From ANME-2 cluster archaeon (GTDB lineage Archaea > Halobacteriota > Methanosarcinia > Methanosarcinales > Methanocomedenaceae), in contig JAAXOC010000010.1 of the NCBI GenBank assembly GCA_014237145.1, positions 1-45,725 on the forward strand: a stretch of 45,725 bases of DNA, given 5' to 3'. The notes under the pieces are model-generated. The model had not been told where the DNA came from, did no database searches, and saw only the letters and a list, made by a program, of their open reading frames with translations. The position numbers were made by a program, and so were the translations under genes. Positions 33,793 to 42,132 of this stretch are shown here, one piece after another. Every line of letters starts with the position of its first letter. Position 1 is the first letter of the stretch.

Positions 33793-33803
33793 GGTGCGGT
33801 GAA

Positions 33804-34223
33804 ATGACAATTATAGACGCAAATGGAATGATACTGGGCAGGCTTTCCAGTGTTGTAGCCAAAAGGCTTCTTGAAGGTGAAGAGATATTCATCGTAAATG
33901 CCGAGAAAGCTGTAATTTCCGGTTCAAAGATTGCCACATTTGGTGAATACAAACAGGCCGTTGACAGGGGCAATAGAGAATTCGGGCCATACTTCCCGAG
34001 ACGCTCTGACCACATAATAAAAAGAACAATACGAGGTATGCTGCCATATAAAAGAGCAAGAGGCAAGGATGCCATGTCAAGACTGAAAACCTTTATCGGG
34101 GTGCCAGATGCAATGAGCAGTGAAGAGAAAGTATCCATTGCTGAAGCTAATATGAATAAATTGAGCTCTGTCAAGTATATCAGGCTTGAGGAACTTAGCA
34201 AACGACTGGGTGCTAAATCCTAA
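33804..34223 (+). CDS. rpl13: Ribosomal protein L13
   Basis: This 139-residue protein has the archaeal L13 pattern: MTIIDANGMILGRLSSVVAK, then EKAVISGSK and the basic FPRRSDHIIKRTIRGMLPYK segment that contacts 23S rRNA. I use the ATG at 33804 after GGTGCGGTG; an in-frame ATG at 33789 adds five residues and overlaps the previous stop. It sits in tight order between L18e and S9. Confidence 0.94.
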   Translation: MTIIDANGMILGRLSSVVAKRLLEGEEIFIVNAEKAVISGSKIATFGEYKQAVDRGNREFGPYFPRRSDHIIKRTIRGMLPYKRARGKDAMSRLKTFIGVPDAMSSEEKVSIAEANMNKLSSVKYIRLEELSKRLGAKS

Positions 34224-34238
34224 TCAGGAGGAAGATGA

Positions 34239-34643
34239 ATGGTCAAGATCATCAATACATCAGGAAAAAATAAGACTGCCATTGCCAGGGCCAAGATCAC
34301 AGAAGGCGTAGGCCGCATAAGGGTTAACAAAAAACCCATAGAAATATACGAACCAGAAATAGCAAGACTCAAGATACTGGAAGCTGTAGCCTTTATGAGT
34401 GATAATGTAACCTCAAAGATCGACATTGATGTAAATGTACGTGGCGGGGGTATCATGGGTCAGGCAAATGCAGTCAGGACTGCCATTGGAAAGGGTATCG
34501 TTGAATGGACCGGGGACCTGGCAGTGAAGGACGCAATGCTTGCTTATGACAGGAGCCTTCTGGTCAATGATTCAAGACAGAAGGAAACAAAGAAGTTCGG
34601 TGGACCAGGTGCAAGAGCCAAGTCCCAGAAATCATATAGATGA
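34239..34643 (+). CDS. rps9: Ribosomal protein S9
   Basis: This 134-residue small-subunit protein has [49 protein letters not shown] and the conserved basic end with [12 protein letters not shown], whose final arginine reaches toward the ribosomal P site. A GGAGGAAG box precedes the ATG. It is followed after nine bases by rpoN. Confidence 0.95.
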   Translation: MVKIINTSGKNKTAIARAKITEGVGRIRVNKKPIEIYEPEIARLKILEAVAFMSDNVTSKIDIDVNVRGGGIMGQANAVRTAIGKGIVEWTGDLAVKDAMLAYDRSLLVNDSRQKETKKFGGPGARAKSQKSYR

Positions 34644-34652
34644 GCCATTAAA

Positions 34653-34841
34653 ATGATTCCGGTAAGATGTTTCACATGTGGGAAGGTCATTGCCAGTTCA
34701 TGGGAAGAGTATGAGAGACGCGTGTCAGAATTCGAGAATCCGGGAAAAGTCCTGGACGACCTTGGTATCGATAGATATTGCTGCCGCAGGATGCTGCTCT
34801 CCCACATAAAACTGGTGGAAACCTTCGCCCCATACCAGTAG
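34653..34841 (+). CDS. rpoN: RNA polymerase subunit N (Rpb10)
   Basis: This 62-residue zinc protein has [20 protein letters not shown] at the start and [14 protein letters not shown] near the end, the CxxC...CC pattern of Rpb10. It stabilises RNA polymerase assembly. Its stop codon TAG (34839-34841) shares its last base with the first base of tRNA-Pro, so the mRNA and tRNA share a primary transcript and must be separated by RNase P cleavage at the tRNA 5' end. Confidence 0.95.
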   Translation: MIPVRCFTCGKVIASSWEEYERRVSEFENPGKVLDDLGIDRYCCRRMLLSHIKLVETFAPYQ

Positions 34842-34915
34842 GGGTTGTAGGGTAGCCTGGACCATCCTACGGCGTTCGGGACGCCGCAACCTGAGTTCGA
34901 ATCTCAGCAACCCCA
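34841..34915 (+). tRNA. tRNA-Pro (anticodon CGG)
   Basis: The acceptor stem GGGGTTG (34841-34847) pairs with CAACCCC (34908-34914), with discriminator A at 34915. The anticodon stem CGGCG/CGCCG encloses TTCGGGA, giving CGG. The T arm CTGAGTTCGAATCTCAG is standard. CCA is not encoded (the next bases are TTC). The gene overlaps the rpoN stop by one base. Confidence 0.94.
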
Positions 34916-34986
34916 TTCAGGTTTCCATAATTATCCAAAACCCTCAAAAGGAAAATCAACATGCAATGTACAGAATATGTAACCAT

Positions 34987-35003
34987 TCCCGGAGGGACTC
35001 CGG
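34987..35003. repeat. Perfect 7-bp hairpin after tRNA-Pro
   Basis: CCCGGAG, GGA and CTCCGGG form a strong stem-loop. It lies inside a 20-codon frame (34961-35023, starting MQCTEYVTIPGG) for which I have no family match. A transcript-processing or termination role is possible. Confidence 0.35.
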
Positions 35004-35010
35004 GAGCAAA

Positions 35011-35101
35011 TGTATTAGTGTAAGGTATTAGTGTAAGGTATTAGTTAAACGTATTAGTTGAGCGTATTAGTTGAGCGTATCAGTTAAACGTATCAGTTTT
35101 A
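35011..35101 (+). repeat. Seven tandem 13-bp repeats before rpoK
   Basis: Seven units start at 35011, 35024, 35037, 35050, 35063, 35076 and 35089. Each begins GTATTAGT or GTATCAGT; the remaining five bases vary as GTAAG, TAAAC, TGAGC or TTTAT. The array stops 53 bases before the rpoK start. No spacers occur between units. Confidence 0.85.
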
Positions 35102-35153
35102 TGCTGTCATTCAAAGTATGCAGTCACTCCTATTTATTTTTGAGGTGAAACAA

Positions 35154-35345
35154 TTGAACGAAGATAAATTAACCCGTTATGAACGTGCACGCATCATAGG
35201 CGCACGTGCTTTGCAGATATCAATGGGGGCACCTGTGCTTCTGGAAGATGATTCAGGCGAGCCTATAGAGATTGCATTACGGGAACTTAAAATGGGAACA
35301 ATCCCGGTAACGGTCAAACGGTTGAACGAAGCGAAATCAAATTAG
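35154..35345 (+). CDS. rpoK: RNA polymerase subunit K (Rpb6)
   Basis: This 63-residue subunit starts at TTG 35154 ([20 protein letters not shown] follows), which matches the normal Rpb6 start; an in-frame ATG at 35118 adds residues without family similarity. A GAGGTG box lies before the TTG. Later marks are [16 protein letters not shown] and [15 protein letters not shown]. Rpb6 helps RNA polymerase assemble. The gene comes after the 13-bp repeats and before rps2. Confidence 0.93.
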   Translation: MNEDKLTRYERARIIGARALQISMGAPVLLEDDSGEPIEIALRELKMGTIPVTVKRLNEAKSN

Positions 35346-35426
35346 GATATTAAATGATAATAATGCAACAAAGTAGTAATTGAATGATAATGATGATGAG
35401 TATAATATAATTTCAAAGGTGTAAAA

Positions 35427-36041
35427 ATGGAAAGTGATATTGAAGTAGTAAAAGACGCCGGTTACGATTCCATAGTCCCTCTGGACGAATTCCTTGCAGC
35501 CGGTATCCATATCGGTACCCAGCAGAAGACAAAGGATATGATGAAGTTTGTCTACAGGGTAAGGACAGATGGGCTTTATGTGCTGGACATACAGTCCACA
35601 GATGAAAGAATACGATTGGTAGCAGCAATGCTTGCAAAATATGATCCCACTAAGATATTGATCGTGTCTGCAAGACAGTACGGGCATCATCCTGTCAAGA
35701 TGCTGGCAAAGACCATCGGTGCTAAGGCCATAGTAGGCCGGTTCATACCAGGGACACTTACAAATCCGAGCCTGGATTTATATACGGAACCGGATATTGT
35801 GGTGGTAACAGACCCACATGGAGATAGCCAGGCGATCAAGGAGGCAGTGAGTATCGGCATTCCGGTTGTTGCACTGTGTGATACTAACAACTCAACCTCT
35901 AACGTTGACTTGATAATTCCTACTAACAATAAAGGGCGAAAGGCCCTTTCACTGGTATATTACCTGATAGCAAAGCAGACCACTGCATTAAAAAGCATCC
36001 CCTTTAATTACAAGTTAGAGGATTTTGAAACAGAGCTATAA
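35427..36041 (+). CDS. rps2: Ribosomal protein S2
   Basis: This 204-residue small-subunit protein has [49 protein letters not shown] and [19 protein letters not shown], followed by [18 protein letters not shown], all standard for archaeal S2/SA. A short acidic lead of about 20 residues precedes the conserved part. It has a 81-base AT-rich spacer after rpoK, with a GGTG box. Confidence 0.96.
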   Translation: MESDIEVVKDAGYDSIVPLDEFLAAGIHIGTQQKTKDMMKFVYRVRTDGLYVLDIQSTDERIRLVAAMLAKYDPTKILIVSARQYGHHPVKMLAKTIGAKAIVGRFIPGTLTNPSLDLYTEPDIVVVTDPHGDSQAIKEAVSIGIPVVALCDTNNSTSNVDLIIPTNNKGRKALSLVYYLIAKQTTALKSIPFNYKLEDFETEL

Positions 36042-36079
36042 GTAATTTCAATAACATACTATGTGAGGTGGTGCAGGAT

Positions 36080-36877
36080 TTGAGGAGAACAGCTGTATCA
36101 GGACAGTTCTACCCAGGTATTCCAAAATACCTGAAAAGGGAACTAAAAAGGTGTTTTACTAATATAACCGGAGGTGTAAGGGACGTTACCGGAGCTGTGG
36201 TACCCCATGCAGGCTATCCTTATTCCGGTACAACTGCCGCTAATGTCTATAATGCTTTACCTGAAGCTGACACATACGTGCTGCTGGGTCCGAACCATAC
36301 GGGGCTGGGCTCTGTAGTAGCTGTATCCCGGGAAACATGGAATACTCCCTTAGGGGATGTGCCTGCCAACAAAGAACTGGTGAAACAACTTCTTGGCGGA
36401 ATAATCGACCTGGATGAGAGCGCACACCAGTATGAACATTCCATTGAGGTCCAGCTCCCCTTTCTGCAGTATCGTTTTTCCCAAGGGTTTAGTATTGTCC
36501 CCATATGCATGGGATTGCAGGACCGGGAGACTGCCATAGAAGTAGGGGACCAGTTGGCACAGGCTATAAAGGATAGTGATAACAGGATCGTTATCATTGC
36601 TTCCAGTGACTTTAGCCATTACGTGGAAGATAGTGTGGCAAAGGAGACTGACAAATATCTTATCGAACCAGTCCTGGAACTGGATGTTGATGGGTTCTAC
36701 AGGCGCCTGGCAGAAAAAAATGCATCAGTCTGCGGGTACGGTCCCATCTCGGCAATGCTTACGGCATCTAAAGCACTGGGTGCCTCAAAGGGTACCCTGC
36801 TCGACTATACTACCAGTGGTGACGTAACTGGCGACACATCTGCTGTAGTGGGATATGCGGGCATCATTATTGAGTGA
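36080..36877 (+). CDS. MEMO-family protein (AmmeMemoRadiSam B)
   Basis: This 265-residue protein is an archaeal MEMO1 homologue: RRTAVSGQFYPG at the start, VVPHAGYPYSGTTAANVY, LLGPNHTGLG, EHSIEVQLPFLQ, ASSDFSHY and CGYGPISAML. These histidines and acids correspond to the metal site seen in MEMO and LigB-like dioxygenases, though the archaeal function is not settled. I favour TTG at 36080 after GAGGTG; GTG at 36068 or 36071 is possible. The position between S2 and mevalonate kinase is conserved in many euryarchaea. Confidence 0.9.
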   Translation: MRRTAVSGQFYPGIPKYLKRELKRCFTNITGGVRDVTGAVVPHAGYPYSGTTAANVYNALPEADTYVLLGPNHTGLGSVVAVSRETWNTPLGDVPANKELVKQLLGGIIDLDESAHQYEHSIEVQLPFLQYRFSQGFSIVPICMGLQDRETAIEVGDQLAQAIKDSDNRIVIIASSDFSHYVEDSVAKETDKYLIEPVLELDVDGFYRRLAEKNASVCGYGPISAMLTASKALGASKGTLLDYTTSGDVTGDTSAVVGYAGIIIE

Positions 36878-36889
36878 TGATATTTTAGT

Positions 36890-37792
36890 ATGACAATAAC
36901 TACCTGTAGCGCGCCCGGGAAGATCTATTTTTTTGGCGAACATGCAGTGGTATATGGTGAGAAGGCCATTGCATGTGCAGTGAACCTGCGAACACGGGTG
37001 AGTGTACAGCCATCCGGCAGGCACGTTATAAGTTCAAGCCTGGGTACGACCGGCCTTGATACTGTAATACACCCCTATGTTACTCAGTGTATCAGGGAAA
37101 TGGAACAATACATTACGGATGGCGTAAAAGTCGATATAACATCCGACTTAGCTGTGGGTTCTGGTCTTGGTTCGTCGGCTGCGGTGATCATTGCTACACT
37201 GCGTGCAATGTCTGTTCAATTCGATACTGGCCATACCCTTGATGAGATTGCTGCTATCGGGCATGCAATTGAAGGCAAGGTACAGGGTGCGGCAAGTCCT
37301 ACCGATACCTTTGTGTCCACAATGGGCGGTGTGGTGAGCTTACCTGGCAGGAACAAATTATCACTACCTGAGTGTCCCATTGTAATTGGTTATACTGGCA
37401 GTTTTTCATCTACCAGGGAACTGGTGGCGAATGTCAGGTCACTCAAGGAGGATTACCCTGTAACAATTGACCCGATCATCAGGACAATTGGCAGCCTCTC
37501 GGGTTACGGTGAAGTATTAATTGAAGACAGGGATCATATTGCACTGGGAAGTCTTATGAATATCAACCACGGTCTGCTCGATGCACTTGGTGTAGGTTCA
37601 CTGGAACTTTCCAACCTTGTCTGGGCAGCCCGGAAGGCCGGTGCATGGGGTGCGAAAACCACAGGTGCAGGAGGAGGGGGCTGTATGGTCGCTATCACTG
37701 ATCACCCGGATGAAGTGGCAGATGCGATAAGTTCTGCAGGCGGGGAGGCTATTATTACAAGTCCTACTCGCGAAGGGGTGAAGGTTGAATGA
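36890..37792 (+). CDS. mvk: Mevalonate kinase
   Basis: This 300-residue GHMP kinase has SAPGKIYFFGEHAVVYG at the start, the ATP loop VGSGLGSSAAVIIA and the C-terminal TTGAGGGGCMVAI motif. It phosphorylates mevalonate with ATP in archaeal isoprenoid synthesis. The next gene, isopentenyl phosphate kinase, starts in a four-base overlap, and the two act in the same pathway. No odd features. Confidence 0.95.
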   Translation: MTITTCSAPGKIYFFGEHAVVYGEKAIACAVNLRTRVSVQPSGRHVISSSLGTTGLDTVIHPYVTQCIREMEQYITDGVKVDITSDLAVGSGLGSSAAVIIATLRAMSVQFDTGHTLDEIAAIGHAIEGKVQGAASPTDTFVSTMGGVVSLPGRNKLSLPECPIVIGYTGSFSSTRELVANVRSLKEDYPVTIDPIIRTIGSLSGYGEVLIEDRDHIALGSLMNINHGLLDALGVGSLELSNLVWAARKAGAWGAKTTGAGGGGCMVAITDHPDEVADAISSAGGEAIITSPTREGVKVE

Positions 37793-38574
37793 AGGACCTG
37801 ACCGTACTGAAGATAGGGGGCAGTATTATTACTGAAAAATCAAGCCAGACCCCAAAGGCCCTGCCTGGTGAGATCGATCGTATTGCAGGTGAGATTGCGG
37901 GCATGGCTGTTGAGGCTGCAAAAAAAAGCAACCTGATATTAATTCATGGTGCAGGTTCTTTCGGGCACCCTCTTGCCAGGGAATACCGCCTCACTGAAAA
38001 ATTCGATATGGAAGGTGTCATCGAGACACATCGTAGTGTCAGGAAATTGAACAACATGGTTGTTGATGCCTTGAACCGGGCTGGAATACCAGCAGTTCCT
38101 GTACATCCTTTTAGTAGTTTCCTGCTTGATTGCGGACGTATCAGTGAAATGCTTACTACTCACATCCTTGTTATGCTTAAAAGGGGTATGGTCCCTGTAC
38201 TTCATGGTGATGTGGTAATGGATGCAACAAGAGGTGCAACCGTTTTAAGTGGCGACCAGGTGGTCCCGTATATTGCTCAAAAGCTGGGTGCCGAAAGTAT
38301 CGGTATCGCCAGTGTGACAGATGGTGTACTGGATGACAAAGGACGTACAGTGCCAGTGATAACACCTGCATCATTTGATGAGGTAAAGATCCACATTGGC
38401 GGGTCTTCACATACCGATGTTACCGGCGGCATGCTGGGAAAAGTAACCGAACTGGTGGACCTGGCTGACAGGTCAGGTATCAGCAGTCGTATATTCAATG
38501 CATCGATACCAGGGAATGTTCGTGCATTCCTGGATGGTGTGACACTTGGTACACTTATACAAAAGGATAAGTGA
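37789..38574 (+). CDS. ipk: Isopentenyl phosphate kinase
   Basis: This 261-residue amino-acid-kinase-fold protein has LKIGGSIITEKS at the N-terminus, LIHGAGSFGHPLAREY with the conserved histidine, LHGDVVMD and VTGGMLGKVTELVDLA near the end. The enzyme converts isopentenyl phosphate to IPP, the last kinase step in the archaeal mevalonate route. It starts as ATGA overlap with mvk and is followed after 27 bases by the isomerase gene. Confidence 0.94.
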   Translation: MKDLTVLKIGGSIITEKSSQTPKALPGEIDRIAGEIAGMAVEAAKKSNLILIHGAGSFGHPLAREYRLTEKFDMEGVIETHRSVRKLNNMVVDALNRAGIPAVPVHPFSSFLLDCGRISEMLTTHILVMLKRGMVPVLHGDVVMDATRGATVLSGDQVVPYIAQKLGAESIGIASVTDGVLDDKGRTVPVITPASFDEVKIHIGGSSHTDVTGGMLGKVTELVDLADRSGISSRIFNASIPGNVRAFLDGVTLGTLIQKDK

Positions 38575-38601
38575 GTTCTTAACAATAATGGTAAGGGAAA
38601 C

Positions 38602-39696
38602 ATGAGTACATCAAACAGAAAGATCGAACATCTTGAATTATGTGCCAACCGGAATGTGGAAGCAAACAGGGATGAGCACAATTTCAGGCGCACAGGGTTC
38701 GAGGAAATTACACTTGTACACAATGCACTGCCAGGGATCAACAAGCAGGAGATAGATACTTCTGTTGAGTTTTTGGGTCAAAGGTTAGCATTCCCCTTAT
38801 TGATCGCTTCCATGACCGGAGGCCATCCCGATACTGCGAAGGTGAACGAGGCACTGGCACTTGCTGCACAGGAAATGGGAATCGGCATTGGTGTAGGCAG
38901 CCAGAGGGCTGCCATCGAAGACCCGGTACAGGAGGATTCGTTCAGAATAGTGAGGGACACTGCACCCGATGCTTTTGTTTACGGAAATATAGGCTTGCCC
39001 CAGCTTAAAGAATATGGGGTCGAGGGGGTCAGGCAGGCTGCCGAAATGATAGATGCAGATGCCATGGCCATACACCTGAACTTCCTGCAGGAGGCAATCC
39101 AGCCCGAAGGTAATACAGATGCAAGAGGAGGGTTTGGCCTTATTAAACAGGTATGTGACGACCTTACGATACCTGTGATAGCCAAGGAGACGGGAGCAGG
39201 TATCAGCTGCGAGGTTGCGCAACAGTTGTGCGATGCCGGTGTGTCTGCCATAGATGTAGGGGGCCTGGGCGGTACAACATGGGCTGGTGTGGAGGTCTAC
39301 AGGTCCAGGCAGCAGTCCGATACTAAAAGCGAAGAACTGGGTAACCTGTTCTGGGACTGGGGTATACCCACAGCCATTAGTGTGATAGAGAGTAACATTC
39401 CAGTGCCGGTTATCGCAACCGGAGGAATACGTACAGGAGTAGATATGGCGAAATCCCTGGCAATAGGTGCCAGTGTGTGTGCTACAGCACTGCCGCTGGT
39501 AGTACCGGCGTTAAATGGACCGGAAGATGTGAAGGCCAGGCTTGGTTTATTCCTGCAAGAATTGAAGACTGCCATGTTCCTGACTGGCAGCGCTACCATT
39601 GAGGAGCTTATGCAATCCCAGGTAGTAATTACAGGAAAAACTAAAGAGTATTTGAATGAACGCGGGTTTGATACTACCCGGTTTGCGTGTAGATAG
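38602..39696 (+). CDS. fni: Type 2 isopentenyl-diphosphate isomerase
   Basis: This 364-residue FMN enzyme has RKIEHLELC, ASMTGGHPDTAKVNEAL, GIGVGSQRAAIEDP, MAIHLNFLQEAIQPEG with the catalytic glutamine region, GVSAIDVGGLGGTTWAGVE and ATGGIRTGVDMAKSLAIGA. It interconverts IPP and DMAPP using reduced FMN. Its place after isopentenyl phosphate kinase is standard. It is followed by an RNase J gene. Confidence 0.95.
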   Translation: MSTSNRKIEHLELCANRNVEANRDEHNFRRTGFEEITLVHNALPGINKQEIDTSVEFLGQRLAFPLLIASMTGGHPDTAKVNEALALAAQEMGIGIGVGSQRAAIEDPVQEDSFRIVRDTAPDAFVYGNIGLPQLKEYGVEGVRQAAEMIDADAMAIHLNFLQEAIQPEGNTDARGGFGLIKQVCDDLTIPVIAKETGAGISCEVAQQLCDAGVSAIDVGGLGGTTWAGVEVYRSRQQSDTKSEELGNLFWDWGIPTAISVIESNIPVPVIATGGIRTGVDMAKSLAIGASVCATALPLVVPALNGPEDVKARLGLFLQELKTAMFLTGSATIEELMQSQVVITGKTKEYLNERGFDTTRFACR

Positions 39697-39746
39697 ATGA
39701 GAAAAACAGTTGTATAAAATATGAATATTTAAATGGAGAATTTTTA

Positions 39747-41087
39747 ATGACAGATATAGGAATCATAGCTGTAGGCGGCTATAATGAAATGGGACGCAAC
39801 ATGACAGCAATAAGAGTGGGTAATGAGATCGTTGTAATGGATATGGGACTTAGGCTTGACATGGTACAGATACATGAAGATGTCGAGATAGACAGGAAAA
39901 GTTCCAGGGACCTTATTAAAATGGGCGTGATCCCTGATGACCTGGTTATGAAACAGGTTGACGGGAATGTAAAGGCAATCGTCTGTACACATGGTCATCT
40001 TGACCATATCGGTGCCCTACCAAAACTGGCCCACAGGTACGATGCCCCAATCATTTCAACACCATATACATCAGAGCTTATTAAACAACAGTTAAAGAAT
40101 GAAAAGAAATACCAGGTAAAGAATAAAGTAGAAGCTCTCACTACAGGGAAGATACATAAAGTGAGCCCGAATATTTCAATTGAATTGATACGGGTACAGC
40201 ACAGTATCATCGATGCTTCTTTTGCGGCCATACATACACCTGAGGGGATCATACTATATGCTAATGATTTTAAGCTTGACAGAACGCCTGTTATAGGCGA
40301 AAAACCTGACTTTGACCGGCTGCGCCAGATCGGGAAAGAAGGAGTTATTGCTATGCTCACTGAAAGTACTAACTCGGGCATGTCTGGTAAAACACCTTCT
40401 GAAAAAATAGCTGCCGATATGGTTTCTGATGTGATGCTGGGTACTGAAGAGGCAGAATCCGGAATAATCGTTACCACGTTCTCATCTCATATTGCCAGGA
40501 TCAAATCCATAATTGAAGCGGCAGTGCAGATGGATCGCATACCTGTATTAATGGGCCGTTCTATGGAGAGGTATGTTGGTACTGCCGAAAGAATGGGATA
40601 TTTGAAATTCCCTGATAACCTGGAGATATACGGGCACCGTAATTCCATTGATAAGGCCTTGAAACGAATTAATATGGAAGGGAAGGAAAAGTACCTGCCA
40701 ATAATTACCGGACACCAGGGCGAACCGGGTGCCATATTAACAAGGATATCAAATGACACTACAGATTATAAGATCGAAAAAGGAGATAAGGTAATCTTCT
40801 CCGCCAATGTCATACCAAATCCAATGACCCAGGCGAACCGGTATTCACTTGAGACCAAACTGAAGATGAAAGGTGCCCGGATATATGATAATGTTCATGT
40901 TTCAGGCCATGCACACAGGGAAGACCACTGGGAACTGTTAAGGATGATAAATCCCGAGCACGTGATACCAGCACACGGTAACATTATGATGCATAGTAAT
41001 TATTTGGAAATGGCAGAGGAAGCAGGATACATTTTTGGTGAGAATACCCACCTTATGCGTAATGGCGAAGAGATACTTATTGAATAA
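39747..41087 (+). CDS. rnj: Archaeal RNase J (beta-CASP metallo-beta-lactamase)
   Basis: This 446-residue nuclease has the metallo-beta-lactamase motif 2 THGHLDHIGALPKL, a later histidine in VQHSIIDA, ANDFKLD and the beta-CASP region with TTFSSHIARI, then SGHAHREDHWELL and PAHGNIMMH. It matches archaeal RNase J, a 5'-3' exoribonuclease involved in RNA turnover. It commonly lies between fni and the prenyl synthase gene in euryarchaea, which makes the family call firm. The start is ATG after GGAGA. Confidence 0.93.
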   Translation: MTDIGIIAVGGYNEMGRNMTAIRVGNEIVVMDMGLRLDMVQIHEDVEIDRKSSRDLIKMGVIPDDLVMKQVDGNVKAIVCTHGHLDHIGALPKLAHRYDAPIISTPYTSELIKQQLKNEKKYQVKNKVEALTTGKIHKVSPNISIELIRVQHSIIDASFAAIHTPEGIILYANDFKLDRTPVIGEKPDFDRLRQIGKEGVIAMLTESTNSGMSGKTPSEKIAADMVSDVMLGTEEAESGIIVTTFSSHIARIKSIIEAAVQMDRIPVLMGRSMERYVGTAERMGYLKFPDNLEIYGHRNSIDKALKRINMEGKEKYLPIITGHQGEPGAILTRISNDTTDYKIEKGDKVIFSANVIPNPMTQANRYSLETKLKMKGARIYDNVHVSGHAHREDHWELLRMINPEHVIPAHGNIMMHSNYLEMAEEAGYIFGENTHLMRNGEEILIE

Positions 41088-41117
41088 ATATATTAATGAG
41101 GTAAATGAGGTACTTTC

Positions 41118-42083
41118 ATGGACTTGATCAAGGAGATTGATAAACGTGGAAAACGGGTAAATGGTTCTATCCATAATTTAATGCCGATCGGACGTCCTGA
41201 CGAACTTTACCGTGCAATGCGCTACCTCTTTGATGCCGGCGGAAAACGACTGCGGCCTGCAACCCTTATACTTGCAACTGAAGCTGTAGGCGGGAATCCG
41301 GACAGTGTAATTCCGGCTGCAACTGCTGTTGAACTGGTCCACAACTTCACTTTGATACATGACGATATCATGGACCAGGATGAATTAAGAAGGGGACTGC
41401 CGTCAGTCCATGTTAAGTGGGGCTTATCAGGTGCCATACTTGCAGGCGATACGTTATATTCCAAGGCATTCCATATCCTGAGCCAGTGTAAAACAGACCC
41501 TGTCCACATGGTTGAGTGTCTTACAGTGATGTCCATGACCTGTATAGAGATTTGCGAAGGACAGTGGATGGATATTAGTTTTGAAAAGAGGAAACATGTC
41601 CCCGAATCCGAGTACATGGAAATGGTTGAGAAAAAGACTGCCGTACTCTATGCAGCATCTGCAAAACTGGGTGCGATCCTGGGTGGCAGCACTCAGGAAG
41701 AAGCTGATGCACTCTGGGATTTCGGACGCCTGGCTGGTGTGGGTTTCCAGATATTTGATGATGTGCTTGACCTGGTCACACCTGAGGATGTACTGGGTAA
41801 GATGAGGGGTAGCGACCTGAGGGAAGGTAAACAGACCCTGATCGCCATTCATGCCAGGGAGAATAATGTGGAACTGGATGTGTTCGGTAAGAGAAACGCT
41901 ATCAAGGCAGAGATTGACCATGCACTGAAGACACTTGAGGATTCGGGTTCTGTCGACTATGCCAAGACCACTGCCAGAAAATTTGTGGCTGAAGGTAAGG
42001 CAAAACTGGACGTTTTGCCAGACACTGAAGCTAAGGATATATTACTGGCTTTGGCGGATTATATGATCGAACGAAAATTTTAA
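41118..42083 (+). CDS. idsA: Polyprenyl (geranylgeranyl) diphosphate synthase
   Basis: This 321-residue trans-prenyltransferase has GGKRLRPATLIL, the first aspartate-rich motif LIHDDIMDQDELRRG and the second FQIFDDVLDLV. It extends DMAPP with IPP to C15/C20 chains, which feed archaeal ether lipids. The chain length is set by residues before the first motif (VELVHNFTL), consistent with a short-chain FPP/GGPP synthase; exact product is inference. A GAGGTA lead precedes the ATG. Confidence 0.93.
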   Translation: MDLIKEIDKRGKRVNGSIHNLMPIGRPDELYRAMRYLFDAGGKRLRPATLILATEAVGGNPDSVIPAATAVELVHNFTLIHDDIMDQDELRRGLPSVHVKWGLSGAILAGDTLYSKAFHILSQCKTDPVHMVECLTVMSMTCIEICEGQWMDISFEKRKHVPESEYMEMVEKKTAVLYAASAKLGAILGGSTQEEADALWDFGRLAGVGFQIFDDVLDLVTPEDVLGKMRGSDLREGKQTLIAIHARENNVELDVFGKRNAIKAEIDHALKTLEDSGSVDYAKTTARKFVAEGKAKLDVLPDTEAKDILLALADYMIERKF

Positions 42084-42132
42084 TAATTCTAATAACTAAA
42101 GATTACAATAATTTAATTATGTTTCAAGTACG

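Noticed and set aside
35011-35101. CRISPR array
   Set aside because: Units are 13 bp and directly adjacent with no spacers, and no cas gene is in the window.
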